This document shows positions 54,948 through 64,000 of a stretch of DNA of 64,000 bases, one piece after another; position 1 is the first letter of the stretch; every line of letters starts with the position of its first letter. Position numbers and translations under genes: made by a program. The notes beneath the pieces are model-generated. The model ran no database searches. It had not been told where the DNA came from and worked only from the letters and a program-made list of their open reading frames with translations. This DNA is from Brachybacterium huguangmaarense (GTDB taxonomy: Bacteria > Actinomycetota > Actinomycetes > Actinomycetales > Dermabacteraceae), in the NCBI RefSeq assembly GCF_025725725.1, contig NZ_CP107020.1, positions 2,232,001-2,296,000 on the forward strand, read 5' to 3'.

Positions 54948-57900
54948 GTGACCACCCGCAGCACCCAGCCCGACCGCCCCGAGACCGCCCCCGAGGGGAA
55001 GCGTCCCGGCGTCGACTCCTCCCTCGTCGACGCGCTCATCGGCACCCGCCGGATCTTCAGCCGCCGCGAGCGGATCTCCGAGGACAACCGCTTCACCCAG
55101 CGCGTCGGCGGCCGCAGCGGCGACACCTTCTACCGCGACCGCTGGAGCCACGACAAGGTGGTGCGCTCGACCCACGGCGTCAACTGCACCGGCTCGTGCT
55201 CGTGGAAGGTGTTCGTCAAGGACGGCGTCATCACGTGGGAGGCCCAGGAGACCGACTACCCCACGGCCGGCCCCGACCGGCCCGAGTACGAGCCCCGCGG
55301 CTGCCCTCGCGGCGCCTCGTTCTCGTGGTACACCTACTCGCCCACCCGCGTGCGCTACCCCTACGTGCGCGCCGAGCTGCTGCGCATGTTCCGCGAGGAG
55401 CGGGCCCGCGTGCCCGGCGGCGACCCCGTCCTGGCCTGGCGCAACATCGTCGAGGACCCCGTCAAGGCACGGCGCTACAAGTCCGTGCGCGGCAAGGGCG
55501 GCCTCGTGCGCGCCGACTGGGACGAGGCGCTCGACCTGGTCGCGGCGGCCTACGTGCACACCGTCAAGGAGTACGGTCCCGACCGCGCGACCGGGTTCAG
55601 CCCCATCCCCGCCATGAGCCAGGTGTCGTTCTCCTCGGGCGCCCGCTTCCACCAGCTCATCGGCGGCTCGATGCTGTCCTTCTACGACTGGTACGCCGAC
55701 CTCCCGCCGGCGAGCCCGCAGGTGTTCGGCGACCAGACCGACGTGCCGGAGTCCGGCGACTGGTGGGACGCGAGCTACCTCATCATGTGGGGCTCGAACG
55801 TGCCGCTGACCCGCACCCCCGACGCGCACTGGATGGCCGAGGCCCGCTATCGCGGCCAGAAGGTCGTCTCGGTCGCCCCCGACTACGCCGAGAACGTCAA
55901 GTTCGCCGACGAATGGCTCGCCCCGCACCCCGGCACCGACGCGGCGCTCGCGATGGCGATGGGCCACACCATCCTGCGCGAGTTCTTCGTCGAGAGGACC
56001 ACGCCCTTCTTCCACGACTACGTGACCCGCTACACCGACCTGCCCTTCCTGGTGCGCCTCGAGCGGCGCGAGGACGGCGCGCTCGTGCCCGGCAAGATGG
56101 TGGTCGCCTCCGACCTCGAGGCCGACGGCCTCGACGACGCGACCGAGGCCGAGCGCACGAGCGAGCACGCCGACTTCAAGCCGATGCTGTTCGACGTCGC
56201 GACGGGCACGCCGCGGGTGCCCCACGGCACGCTCGGCCATCGCTACTCGAGCGACGGCGAGGGCCGCTGGAACCTCGAGCTGGGCGACATCGAGCCGGCC
56301 CTGTCCCTCCTGGACCACCGCGAGGACGTCGCCGAGGTGCTGCTGCCGCGCTTCGACACCGTGGGCCAGGGCGGCCGCGGCGACGTGGCGCGCGGGGTGC
56401 CCGTGCGACGTCTCGGCGACGACCTCGTGACGACCGTCTTCGACCTGCTGCTGGCCGAGTACGACGTCGGCCGCGAGGGGCTGCCCGGACAGTGGGCCAC
56501 GGGCCTCGACGACGCCGAGGCCCTCTACACGCCCGCGTGGCAGGAGGGCATCACGGGCGTGCCCGGCCCCGCCGCCGCCCGCATTGCCCGCGAGTTCGCG
56601 ACCAACGCGATCGACTCGGGCGGCCGCTCGATGATCATCATGGGCGCCGGCACCAACCACTGGTTCCACTCCGACACGATCTACCGCACCTTCCTCACGC
56701 TCACCACCCTGTGCGGCACCCAGGGCCGCAACGGCGGCGGCTGGGCCCACTACGTCGGCCAGGAGAAGGTGCGGCCCATCACCGGCTGGCTGCACCTGGC
56801 CAATGCGCTCGACTGGTCGCGGCCGCCGCGCCAGATGACCCAGACCACCTACTGGTACATGCACACCGACCAGTGGCGGTACGACACCTTCGGCGCCGAC
56901 ACCCTCGCGGCGACCACCGGCGCCGGCCGCTTCGCGGGCACCACCACGGCCGACGCCGTCGCGCTGTCCCAGCGCCTGGGCTGGCAGCCGTTCTTCCCGC
57001 AGTTCGACGTGTCGAGCCTCGAGGTCGCCGACCGGGCCGCGGAGGCGGGGGAGGAGACGATCCCGTACCTCGTGGACCGCCTCAAGGACGGCTCGATCCG
57101 CTTCGCCGCCGAGGACCCCGACGACCCGCGCAACTTCCCGCGCATCTGGTCGATCTGGCGGGCCAACACGCTCGGCTCCTCCGCCAAGGGCGACCAGTAC
57201 TTCTTCAAGCACCTCCTCGGCGTGGACTCGGCGGTCAGCGCCGAGGAGACCCCGCCGGAGTTCCGCCCGCGCGACGTCACGTGGCGCGACGAGGCCCCGA
57301 TCGGCAAGGTCGACCTGGTGCTGACGCTGGACTTCCGCATGACCAGCCACACCCTGCACTCGGACGTCGTGCTGCCCGCCGCCACGTGGTACGAGAAGCA
57401 CGACCTCTCGACGACCGACATGCACCCGTTCATCAACTCCTTCAACCCCGCGATCTCCAATCCGTGGGAGTCGCGCACGGACTGGGAGACGTGGTCCTCG
57501 ATCGCGCGTCGCTTCAGCGAGCTGGCCGCGACCCACCTGGGCACGCGCACGGACGTCGTCGCGTTCCCCCTCCAGCACGACACGCCCGGGGAGCTCGCCA
57601 CGCCCCACGGGCGGGTGCTCGACTGGAAGAAGGGGGAGTGCGAGGCGGTGCCCGGGCGCACCATGCCGACCCTCGTCGAGGTCGAGCGCGACTACACCCA
57701 GATCCACGCGAAGTTCACGAGCATCGGGCCGCTGCTCGAGAAGCTCGGGATGGCCACCAAGGGCGTCGCCTACGACGTGAAGCCGTACGTCGCCGCGCTC
57801 CACCGGCTCAACGGCACCCATGCGCGCACCGGCACGGTCGCCGACGGCCGCCCGCGCCTGGTCACCGACCGTCAGGCGTGCGAGTTCATCCTGTCGCTGT

Positions 57901-58727
57901 CGGGCACCTCCAACGGGCACATGGCGACCCAGGGCTTCGAGACGCTCGAGAAGCGCACGGGCACGCGCCTCGCGGACCTCGCCGCCGAGAACGAGGGCCG
58001 CCAGATCCGCTTCGCCGACACCCAGGCCGCGCCGGTGCCCGTGATCACGAGCCCCGAGTGGTCCGGCTCGGAGTCCGGGGGCCGGCGCTACAGCCCCTTC
58101 ACGATCAACGTCGAGCGCAAGAAGCCGTGGCACACCCTCACGGGGCGCCAGCACTTCTATCTCGACCACGACTGGCTGCTCGAGATGGGCGAGATGCTGC
58201 CGACGTTCCGGCCGCCGCTGGACATGACGGCCCTGTTCGGCGAGACGCCGCTCGGGGACACCGACGGGGTCGGGATCTCGGTGCGCTACCTGACGCCCCA
58301 CAACAAGTGGGCGATCCACTCGATGTACATGGAGAACTTCTTCATGATGAACCTCTCGCGCGGCGGGCAGACCATCTGGATGAGCGTCGAGGACGCGCGC
58401 GCCGTCGGCATCGAGGACAACGACTGGATCGAGGCGGTCAACCGCAACGGCGTGGTCGCGGCCCGCGCGGTCGTCAGCCACCGCATGCCCCGCGGCACGG
58501 CGTTCATGCACCACGCCCAGGACCGCACGGTCAACGTGCCGCTCACCGAGCGCGACGGCCGCCGCGGCGGCATCCACAACTCCCTGACCCGCATCATGCT
58601 CAAGCCCTCCCACCTGATCGGCGGGTACGGCCAGCTGTCCTACGCGTTCAACTACTACGGCCCGACCGGCAACCAGCGCGACGAGGTGACGATGATCCGC
58701 AAGCGCACTGCCCCCGTCGAGTACTGA
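54948..58727 (+). CDS. narG: Respiratory nitrate reductase alpha subunit
   Basis: A 1259-residue molybdenum enzyme. The N-terminal [4Fe-4S] ligands are His76, Cys80, Cys84 and Cys119. The Mo-bisMGD region with FGDQTDVPESGDWWDASYLI (about 257-276) follows. No twin-arginine signal is evident, consistent with a cytoplasmic-facing enzyme anchored by NarI. A GTG start has GAGGAGGA upstream. It reduces nitrate to nitrite with quinol electrons. Confidence 0.98.
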   Translation: MTTRSTQPDRPETAPEGKRPGVDSSLVDALIGTRRIFSRRERISEDNRFTQRVGGRSGDTFYRDRWSHDKVVRSTHGVNCTGSCSWKVFVKDGVITWEAQETDYPTAGPDRPEYEPRGCPRGASFSWYTYSPTRVRYPYVRAELLRMFREERARVPGGDPVLAWRNIVEDPVKARRYKSVRGKGGLVRADWDEALDLVAAAYVHTVKEYGPDRATGFSPIPAMSQVSFSSGARFHQLIGGSMLSFYDWYADLPPASPQVFGDQTDVPESGDWWDASYLIMWGSNVPLTRTPDAHWMAEARYRGQKVVSVAPDYAENVKFADEWLAPHPGTDAALAMAMGHTILREFFVERTTPFFHDYVTRYTDLPFLVRLERREDGALVPGKMVVASDLEADGLDDATEAERTSEHADFKPMLFDVATGTPRVPHGTLGHRYSSDGEGRWNLELGDIEPALSLLDHREDVAEVLLPRFDTVGQGGRGDVARGVPVRRLGDDLVTTVFDLLLAEYDVGREGLPGQWATGLDDAEALYTPAWQEGITGVPGPAAARIAREFATNAIDSGGRSMIIMGAGTNHWFHSDTIYRTFLTLTTLCGTQGRNGGGWAHYVGQEKVRPITGWLHLANALDWSRPPRQMTQTTYWYMHTDQWRYDTFGADTLAATTGAGRFAGTTTADAVALSQRLGWQPFFPQFDVSSLEVADRAAEAGEETIPYLVDRLKDGSIRFAAEDPDDPRNFPRIWSIWRANTLGSSAKGDQYFFKHLLGVDSAVSAEETPPEFRPRDVTWRDEAPIGKVDLVLTLDFRMTSHTLHSDVVLPAATWYEKHDLSTTDMHPFINSFNPAISNPWESRTDWETWSSIARRFSELAATHLGTRTDVVAFPLQHDTPGELATPHGRVLDWKKGECEAVPGRTMPTLVEVERDYTQIHAKFTSIGPLLEKLGMATKGVAYDVKPYVAALHRLNGTHARTGTVADGRPRLVTDRQACEFILSLSGTSNGHMATQGFETLEKRTGTRLADLAAENEGRQIRFADTQAAPVPVITSPEWSGSESGGRRYSPFTINVERKKPWHTLTGRQHFYLDHDWLLEMGEMLPTFRPPLDMTALFGETPLGDTDGVGISVRYLTPHNKWAIHSMYMENFFMMNLSRGGQTIWMSVEDARAVGIEDNDWIEAVNRNGVVAARAVVSHRMPRGTAFMHHAQDRTVNVPLTERDGRRGGIHNSLTRIMLKPSHLIGGYGQLSYAFNYYGPTGNQRDEVTMIRKRTAPVEY

Positions 58728-58792
58728 CCCATCCCGTGACCCGCCGTCCCGACCGCCCCCGGGACCGCGGCAGAATCCGAAGGAGGGCATTC

Positions 58793-60442
58793 ATGAAGGT
58801 CATGGCGCAGATGTCGATGGTGATGAACCTCGACAAGTGCATCGGCTGCCACACCTGCTCGGTGACGTGCAAGCAGGCGTGGACCAATCGCTCGGGCACC
58901 GAGTACATCTGGTTCAACAACGTCGAGACCCGGCCCGGCCAGGGCTACCCCCGCGGGTACGAGGACCAGGAGAAGTGGCGCGGCGGCTGGGAGATCGGGC
59001 GCAACGGCCGCCTGCACCTCAAGGCCGGCGGCCGCCTCACCAAGCTGCTCCAGCTGTTCTCCAACCCCAAGCTCCCGGGCATCGAGGACTACTACGAGCC
59101 GTGGACGTACGAGTACGACACGCTGCTGACCGCGCCCGAGCAGAAGAACATTCCGACGGCCCCGCCGAAGTCCCTCATCACGGGCGAGCGGGTGCAGATC
59201 GACTGGTCGGGCAACTGGGACGACGACCTCGGCGGCACCTACGCCCACAAGGACAAGGACCCGATGCTCAAGGGCATCGAGGACAAGGTGTCCCTCGAGT
59301 TCGACAAGACCTTCATGTTCTACCTGCCCCGCATCTGCGAGCACTGCCTGAACCCGTCGTGCGCGGCCTCGTGCCCCTCGGGCGCGATCTACAAGCGCGA
59401 GGAGGACGGCATCGTCCTGGTGGACCAGGACGGCTGCCGCGGCTGGCGCATGTGCGTGACCGGCTGCCCGTACAAGAAGATCTACTTCAACCACCGCACC
59501 GGCAAGGCCGAGAAGTGCACGTTCTGCTACCCGCGCATCGAGGCCGGCGAGCCGACCGTGTGCGCCGAGACCTGCGTGGGCCGCCTGCGCTACCTCGGCC
59601 TCGTGCTGTACGACGCCGACGCGGTGACCGCGGCCGCCTCGACCCCGGACGAGAAGGACCTCTACCGGGCCCAGCGCGACCTCATCCTCGATCCGCACGA
59701 CCCCGAGGTGATCGCGGGCGCCAAGGCCTCCGGGATCTCCCACGACTGGATCCTCGCGGCCCAGCGCTCGCCCACCTACGCGCTCATCAAGGAGTACGAG
59801 GTGGCACTGCCGCTGCACCCGGAGTACCGCACCATGCCGATGGTCTGGTACATCCCGCCGCTGTCCCCGGTCATCGACGTCGTGCGCGACACGGGCTACG
59901 ACGCCGAGGACGCCGAGAACCTGTTCGCCGCGATCGACGCGCTGCGCATCCCCGTGGAGTACCTCGCCAACCTGTTCACGGCGGGCGACGTGCCCACCGT
60001 CGAGCGGGTGCTGTACCGGATGGCGGCGATGCGCTCGTACATGCGCGACATCAACCTGGGCGCCGAGCCGAAGGAGGGCATCGCCAACGCCGTCGGCATG
60101 GAGGGGTGGCGCATGCAGGAGATGTACCGCCTGCTGGCCCTGGCCAAGTACGACGAGCGGTACGTGATCCCCGTGGGCCACTACGAGAGCGCCCACAACC
60201 TCGAGGGCATCTCGACCGACTGCCCGCTCAACGCCCCGGGCGGCCCCGGCATGGCCAACATGGCGTTGCCCGAGGAGTCGATGGGCATGGCCGGGCCCGG
60301 CTACGGCGAGAAGCGCGCGGCGGCCGAGGCCGAGGGCTTCGTGCCCCGCCCCGAGCGGGGTCGCGTGAACCTGTTGAACTGGGACGGGCAGGGCAGGCCC
60401 GCGGGCCTGTTCCCGCGCACCTCCGAGACGGGAGGCGTCTGA
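58793..60442 (+). CDS. narH: Respiratory nitrate reductase beta subunit
   Basis: A 549-residue iron-sulfur protein. Cluster motifs begin with CIGCHTCSVTC (Cys16, 19, 22, 26); the later set includes CEHCLNPSCAASC and GCRGWRMCVTGC, where tryptophan replaces a cysteine to give the [3Fe-4S] cluster, as in other NarH proteins. The ATG follows AGGAGGG. Its TGA overlaps the narJ ATG by one base (TGATG). Confidence 0.97.
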   Translation: MKVMAQMSMVMNLDKCIGCHTCSVTCKQAWTNRSGTEYIWFNNVETRPGQGYPRGYEDQEKWRGGWEIGRNGRLHLKAGGRLTKLLQLFSNPKLPGIEDYYEPWTYEYDTLLTAPEQKNIPTAPPKSLITGERVQIDWSGNWDDDLGGTYAHKDKDPMLKGIEDKVSLEFDKTFMFYLPRICEHCLNPSCAASCPSGAIYKREEDGIVLVDQDGCRGWRMCVTGCPYKKIYFNHRTGKAEKCTFCYPRIEAGEPTVCAETCVGRLRYLGLVLYDADAVTAAASTPDEKDLYRAQRDLILDPHDPEVIAGAKASGISHDWILAAQRSPTYALIKEYEVALPLHPEYRTMPMVWYIPPLSPVIDVVRDTGYDAEDAENLFAAIDALRIPVEYLANLFTAGDVPTVERVLYRMAAMRSYMRDINLGAEPKEGIANAVGMEGWRMQEMYRLLALAKYDERYVIPVGHYESAHNLEGISTDCPLNAPGGPGMANMALPEESMGMAGPGYGEKRAAAEAEGFVPRPERGRVNLLNWDGQGRPAGLFPRTSETGGV

Positions 60443-61251
60443 TGGGACTGCTCGCCCGAGTCCTCGACCGCGGCGCCGGGCCGACCGCGCACCCGCGCGG
60501 CGACGTGCGCGACCCCCTGCACGCGAGCGGCCTCGCGCTCGACGAGCTGCGGGCCACCTGGGCGTGCGCCTCGTGGCTCATCGGCTACCCGGGGCCCGAG
60601 ATGCTCGCCCAGCTGCCGACCATCCGCGCCGTCGCCCGCAGCGTGCCGGGCAGGGCGGGCGTCGCGCTCGGCGAAGCCGTCGCCGCGCTCGCCGGGAACG
60701 ACCTCATCGAGCTGCAGGAGGCCTACGTCGACACGTTCGACACGCGGCGCCGCGGATGCCTGTACCTCACCTACTTCAGCCAGGGCGACACCCGCCGACG
60801 CGGGATGGCGCTCGTGCGCATCAAGCAGGACTTCCGCCGGGCGGGCGTCGAGCTCGGCGACGACGAGCTGCCCGACCACCTGGGCGTCGTGCTCGAGTTC
60901 GCCGCAGGGCACGACGCCGAGGCGGGCGCGAAGATCCTGCGCCAGAACCGGGCCGGGGTCGAGCTGCTGCGCCTGCACCTCGAGGAGATCGACTCGCCCT
61001 GGAACGGGGTGCTGCGAGCGGTGTGCGCGACGCTGCCGCCGCTCGACGCGGACGACCGCGAGGCCGTCCTGCGCCTGGCCGCCGAGGGCCCCGAGGAGGA
61101 GCTCGTGGGGCTCGACGGCTACGGCGCCGAACCCGGGACGGCGCCGAGCGCGCTGCCCGGAGGGGGATGCTCGAGCCACGACGGCCCCGGCGCCCCCGCG
61201 GCCCGTCCCGGGCCCGTCGACATCGAGATCATGAGAGGTCGTGCACGATGA
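60442..61251 (+). CDS. narJ: Nitrate reductase assembly chaperone
   Basis: A 269-residue NarJ of the TorD-like family, needed to insert the molybdenum cofactor into NarG. ACASWLIGYPGPEM and DTFDTRRRGCLYLTYFSQGD are family segments. The C-terminus carries an extra Gly/Ser/Pro-rich tail with a cysteine (GGGCSSHD) beyond the compact chaperone fold. It is not part of the final enzyme. Its stop overlaps the narI start by 4 bp. Confidence 0.95.
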   Translation: MGLLARVLDRGAGPTAHPRGDVRDPLHASGLALDELRATWACASWLIGYPGPEMLAQLPTIRAVARSVPGRAGVALGEAVAALAGNDLIELQEAYVDTFDTRRRGCLYLTYFSQGDTRRRGMALVRIKQDFRRAGVELGDDELPDHLGVVLEFAAGHDAEAGAKILRQNRAGVELLRLHLEEIDSPWNGVLRAVCATLPPLDADDREAVLRLAAEGPEEELVGLDGYGAEPGTAPSALPGGGCSSHDGPGAPAARPGPVDIEIMRGRAR

Positions 61252-61982
61252 CCGTTCCCTACTCCCCGCTGGAGATCTTCCTGTGGGCCGTCGTGCCCTA
61301 CGTCGCGCTCGCGGTGTTCGTGCTCGGCCACGTCTGGCGCTTCACCCAGGACCGCTTCGGCTGGACCACCCGCTCCAGCCAGATCTACGAGTCCAAGCTC
61401 CTGCGCATCGGCTCGCCGATGTTCCACTTCGGGATCATCGGCATCTTCTTCGGTCACGTCATCGGGCTCGGCATCCCGCAGTCCTGGACCCGGGCCCTCG
61501 GCATCCAGGACCATTGGTACCACCTGTTCGCGGCGTCGGTCGGGCTCGCGGCGGCCATCGCGTGCGTGGGCGGGCTGCTGATCCTGCTGTACCGCCGCCG
61601 CTCCAACGCGCGCGTGTTCGGCGCGACGACGGTCGGCGACAAGATCATGTACCTGAGCCTCTCGCTCACGATCGGCTTCGGGGTGCTCGCGACCCTCGTG
61701 CACACGACGCTGGGCGACTACAACTACCGCGAGGGCGTCTCGATCTGGTTCCGCCAGTTCTGGCTGCTGCACCCGGACATCGGCCTCATGGGCCACGCCC
61801 CGATCTTCTTCCAGCTGCACATCCTCTCGGCGATGCTGCTGTTCGCGATCTGGCCGTTCACGCGCCTCGTGCACGTGTTCGCCGTGCCGCTGGGCTATCT
61901 CACCCGCCCCTACATCGTGTACCGGTCCAAGGACCCGCGCCGCGAGGCCGAGCGCCGCGGCTGGGAGAAGGTGAGGTTCTGA
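61248..61982 (+). CDS. narI: Respiratory nitrate reductase gamma subunit
   Basis: A 244-residue membrane cytochrome b with five hydrophobic segments. Heme ligand histidines lie in FHFGIIGIFFGHVIG (second segment) and in the last segments (LVHTTLGD, FQLHILSAM and RLVHVFAVP). It anchors NarGH to the membrane and passes quinol electrons. Start and stop overlap the neighbouring genes (ATGA and TGATG). Confidence 0.97.
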   Translation: MTVPYSPLEIFLWAVVPYVALAVFVLGHVWRFTQDRFGWTTRSSQIYESKLLRIGSPMFHFGIIGIFFGHVIGLGIPQSWTRALGIQDHWYHLFAASVGLAAAIACVGGLLILLYRRRSNARVFGATTVGDKIMYLSLSLTIGFGVLATLVHTTLGDYNYREGVSIWFRQFWLLHPDIGLMGHAPIFFQLHILSAMLLFAIWPFTRLVHVFAVPLGYLTRPYIVYRSKDPRREAERRGWEKVRF

Positions 61983-62281
61983 TGCCCACGACCCCGCCCG
62001 GCGGCAAGGCGCCGGTGACGCAGCAGGAGGACTGGGCCACCGTGCTCGAGCCGTGGCTCGCGGACATGGTGGACGCGCTGGGCCTGGACGGCGCCGAGCT
62101 CGACGTCGACCGCGTCCACGAGACCACGGGCGTGGTCGCGCACGAGGTGCAGCGGTCGATGGCACCGATCGCCTCGTTCCTCGTGGGCGTCGCCGTGGGA
62201 CGCGGCCTCCCGCTCGAGCGGGCGTGCCGGGTCCTCGAGGACGCGACGATGCGCCGGGAGGGCACGCGGCGCAGCGCGTGA
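61982..62281 (+). CDS. DUF6457 family protein
   Basis: A 99-residue helical protein, with QEDWATVLEPWLADMVDALG and APIASFLVGVAVGRG matching DUF6457. These proteins are found fused to or beside molybdenum-cofactor genes in actinobacteria, so a role in cofactor supply to NarG is likely (inference). The ATG overlaps the narI stop. No mob or moa gene is visible in the window. Confidence 0.8.
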   Translation: MPTTPPGGKAPVTQQEDWATVLEPWLADMVDALGLDGAELDVDRVHETTGVVAHEVQRSMAPIASFLVGVAVGRGLPLERACRVLEDATMRREGTRRSA

Positions 62282-62409
62282 CCGGCTCGCAGACGGGCCT
62301 GTCGGTCCCTTGACCCGCGGTGTCGGCGGGTCCACAGTGCAGGGGTGACGACGGCCGACCGGCCGCCCCACGTGGCACCGGGAGCGCGATCCGCCCCGGA
62401 GGACGAGGC

Positions 62410-63414
62410 ATGACGATGGCTGACGCGATCGAGATCCACGACCTGACCAAGACGTTCGGGCGCACCCGGGCCCTCGACGGGCTCGACCTGACGGTCGCGA
62501 CGGGGGAGGTGCGCGGGTTCCTCGGCCCCAACGGTGCGGGCAAGTCCACGACCATCCGGATCCTGCTGGGCTTCCTGCGGCCCGATGCCGGGACGGCCCG
62601 GGTCCTCGGCGGCGACGCGTGGCGCGACGCGCCCCGGCTGCACCGCCGTCTCGCCTGTGTGCCGGGCGACGTCTCGCTGTGGCCCAACCTGAGCGGGGGA
62701 GAGGCGATCGACCTGCTCGCCCGGGCCCGCGGCAGCCTCGACGTGCGCCGGCGCGACGAGCTCGTCGAGCGCTTCGAGCTCGACGTGCGCACGAAGGGCC
62801 GCAGCTACTCCAAGGGCAACCGGCAGAAGGTCGCGCTCGTCTCGGCGCTCGCCTCCGACGTCGAGCTGCTCCTGCTCGATGAGCCGACCTCGGGCCTGGA
62901 CCCGCTCATGGAGCGCACCTTCCGCGAGGTGATCGCCGAGGAGAAGGCACGAGGCCGCACCGTGCTGCTCAGCTCGCACATCCTCTCGGAGGTCGAGGCG
63001 CTGTGCGACACGGTCTCCATCATCAAGGACGGGCGCATCGTCGAGTCCGGTCCCCTCGAACGGCTGCGCCACCTCCAGCGACTCCACGTGACCGCCGTCC
63101 TCGGCCGCAGGCCCGAGGGCTTCGACGCGCTGCCCGGCGTGCACGGCGTCGAGATCGACGGGGACCGGCTCACCCTGCAGGTCGAGGCCGAGGCCATGGC
63201 GCCCGTGCTCGAGCTGCTCGCCCGCAGCGACGTCCGCAGCCTCACCTCCGTGCCGCCCACGCTCGAGGAGATCTTCGTGCGCTACTACGACGGCCGCGGC
63301 ACGGCACCGGGCGACGGGCCGGCACGGCAGACACCACAGGCACCGCAGGCACGGCAGGCAGAGCCGGCGCGGCGCCACGGGCGCCATGCGGCGCGAGGCG
63401 GCGAGGCGCGATGA
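62410..63414 (+). CDS. ABC transporter ATP-binding protein
   Basis: A 334-residue ABC ATPase. Walker A is GPNGAGKS at 39-46; the signature is degenerate, SYSKGNRQK near 132-140; Walker B is LLLLDEPTSG around 153-162. A C-terminal domain and a Gln/Ala/Pro-rich tail (about 300-330) follow. SD GGAGGA precedes the ATG. The permease starts inside its stop codon (ATGA). Exporters of this type pump drugs, lipids or peptides; the substrate is unknown. Confidence 0.94.
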   Translation: MTMADAIEIHDLTKTFGRTRALDGLDLTVATGEVRGFLGPNGAGKSTTIRILLGFLRPDAGTARVLGGDAWRDAPRLHRRLACVPGDVSLWPNLSGGEAIDLLARARGSLDVRRRDELVERFELDVRTKGRSYSKGNRQKVALVSALASDVELLLLDEPTSGLDPLMERTFREVIAEEKARGRTVLLSSHILSEVEALCDTVSIIKDGRIVESGPLERLRHLQRLHVTAVLGRRPEGFDALPGVHGVEIDGDRLTLQVEAEAMAPVLELLARSDVRSLTSVPPTLEEIFVRYYDGRGTAPGDGPARQTPQAPQARQAEPARRHGRHAARGGEAR

Positions 63415-64000
63415 CCGGGCTCGCGACGGTGCTGCGGCTCCAGGCGCGTCGCAGCCTCGTGTTCTGGGGGATCTGGGTGCTGGTGCTGCTGTCGATGATG
63501 CCGCTGACCATCTCCCAGTACCCGACACTCGTCCCGGCGGGAGCGGCCGGCGATGCGATGGTCACCCAGCTCGCCGCGAACCCGACCATGCGCGCGATCC
63601 TCGGCCCGCCGTTCGACCTGAGCACCGCGGGAGGCTTCGCGTTCTGGAGGGTCGGCGCGTTCACGGCGGCCGCCGCCGCGCTCATGTCCGTGTTCGGCGT
63701 CATCCGGGCCACCCGCGCGGAGGAGGAGACCGGCCGGCTCGACCTCGTGCGCGCCGGAGCGGTCGGGCGCCACGTCCCGCTCGTCGCCGCGTTCGTCCTC
63801 GCCCTCGTGGCCGACGTCGTGCTCGGCGCGCTGCTGCTGCTCGCCCTGGCGGCGCTCGGCACCCCCGTGGTCGGCGCTCTCGCCTCGGCCCTCGCGATCG
63901 CCGCGACGGGCGCCGCGTTCACGGGCGTCGGCGCCCTGATCGCCCAGGTGTTCACGACCGCGCGCGCCGCCCGGGCCTGGGCCTGCGGGGTCGCCGTCGG
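63411..64000 (+). CDS. ABC transporter permease, 3' end cut by window edge
   Basis: Open for 196 codons to the window end. The N-terminus MTGLATVLRLQARRSLVFWG is followed by at least four hydrophobic segments. The plan resembles the 500-plus-residue permeases of polyketide-antibiotic-type exporters, in which a short TM1 is followed by a large loop (TLVPAGAAGDAMVTQLAANP). It is translationally coupled to the ATPase upstream. Confidence 0.88.
   Translation, partial: MTGLATVLRLQARRSLVFWGIWVLVLLSMMPLTISQYPTLVPAGAAGDAMVTQLAANPTMRAILGPPFDLSTAGGFAFWRVGAFTAAAAALMSVFGVIRATRAEEETGRLDLVRAGAVGRHVPLVAAFVLALVADVVLGALLLLALAALGTPVVGALASALAIAATGAAFTGVGALIAQVFTTARAARAWACGVAV

Noticed and set aside
54912..58790. 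Long open frame antisense to narG, about 1290 codons
   Set aside because: It mirrors the third-position GC bias of narG, has no ribosome site and encodes a Val/Arg/Gly-rich repetitive protein. narG has all family motifs.
55196..58792. Long open frame in another frame over narG, continuous with narH
   Set aside because: It is the upstream extension of the narH frame without motifs. The clear narH ATG with AGGAGGG at 58793 ends the question.

Overview
The window is very GC-rich DNA with dense, mostly operonic coding on both strands. Gene content and habits point to an actinomycete of the Micrococcales, most likely Brachybacterium-like or another Dermabacteraceae (inference from gene style, not from a marker comparison). 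Supporting signs are an actinobacterial LigA with a long insertion, NarGHJI followed by a DUF6457 protein, and several genes whose -10 hexamer lies 6-7 nt before the start codon, as expected for leaderless mRNAs. I see no rRNA, tRNA, phage, insertion sequence or CRISPR array.

Layout. 1-6.7 kb (minus): a six-gene run of DUF1177, IclR regulator, OPT transporter, M29-like peptidase, S33 hydrolase and AroM, behind a promoter carrying a perfect IclR-type palindrome. 6.7-13 kb: YeiH-type exporter with divergent LysR, a NAD-dependent reductase, an acetyltransferase and ligA. 13-14 kb: a lower-GC orphan RelA/SpoT synthetase-domain gene. 14-17 kb (minus): a three-gene cassette of esterase, condensation-domain protein and zinc-ribbon membrane protein (DUF6320). 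17-20.4 kb: fused PTS IIC-IIB, SIS isomerase and a GntR/UTRA regulator. 20.4-24.2 kb: RecQ-like helicase with an unusual tail, a non-coding stretch with 31-bp-period repeats, a rhomboid-like protein and a small hypothetical. 24.3-27.6 kb: gatCAB. 27.7-31 kb (minus): circularly permuted ATP-grasp, alpha-E and transglutaminase genes. 31.2-36.6 kb: ilvD, two glycosyltransferases behind a tiny Arg-rich reading frame, and a DUF998 membrane protein.

36.7-41.4 kb (minus) carries nirB, nirD and a CobA-CbiX fusion for assimilatory nitrite reduction and siroheme. 41.6-50.9 kb is a branched-chain amino-acid cluster: an attenuator with an Ile-Leu-Leu-Val-Val leader peptide, then ilvBNC, serA, leuB, ilvE and cimA. 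CimA implies isoleucine synthesis from pyruvate through citramalate. 51-53.5 kb has a GntR/FCD regulator, two tandem acetoacetate-decarboxylase-family genes and a 42-codon reading frame. 53.7-62.3 kb is narK-narGHJI-DUF6457 for nitrate uptake and respiration. The window ends in an ABC exporter.

Together, NarK and NarGHJI can take up nitrate and reduce it to nitrite, which NirBD can reduce to ammonium using siroheme made by CobA-CbiX. The least explained parts are the AroM/DUF1177 operon, the RelA/SpoT orphan, the condensation/DUF6320 cassette and the GntR-controlled decarboxylase pair.
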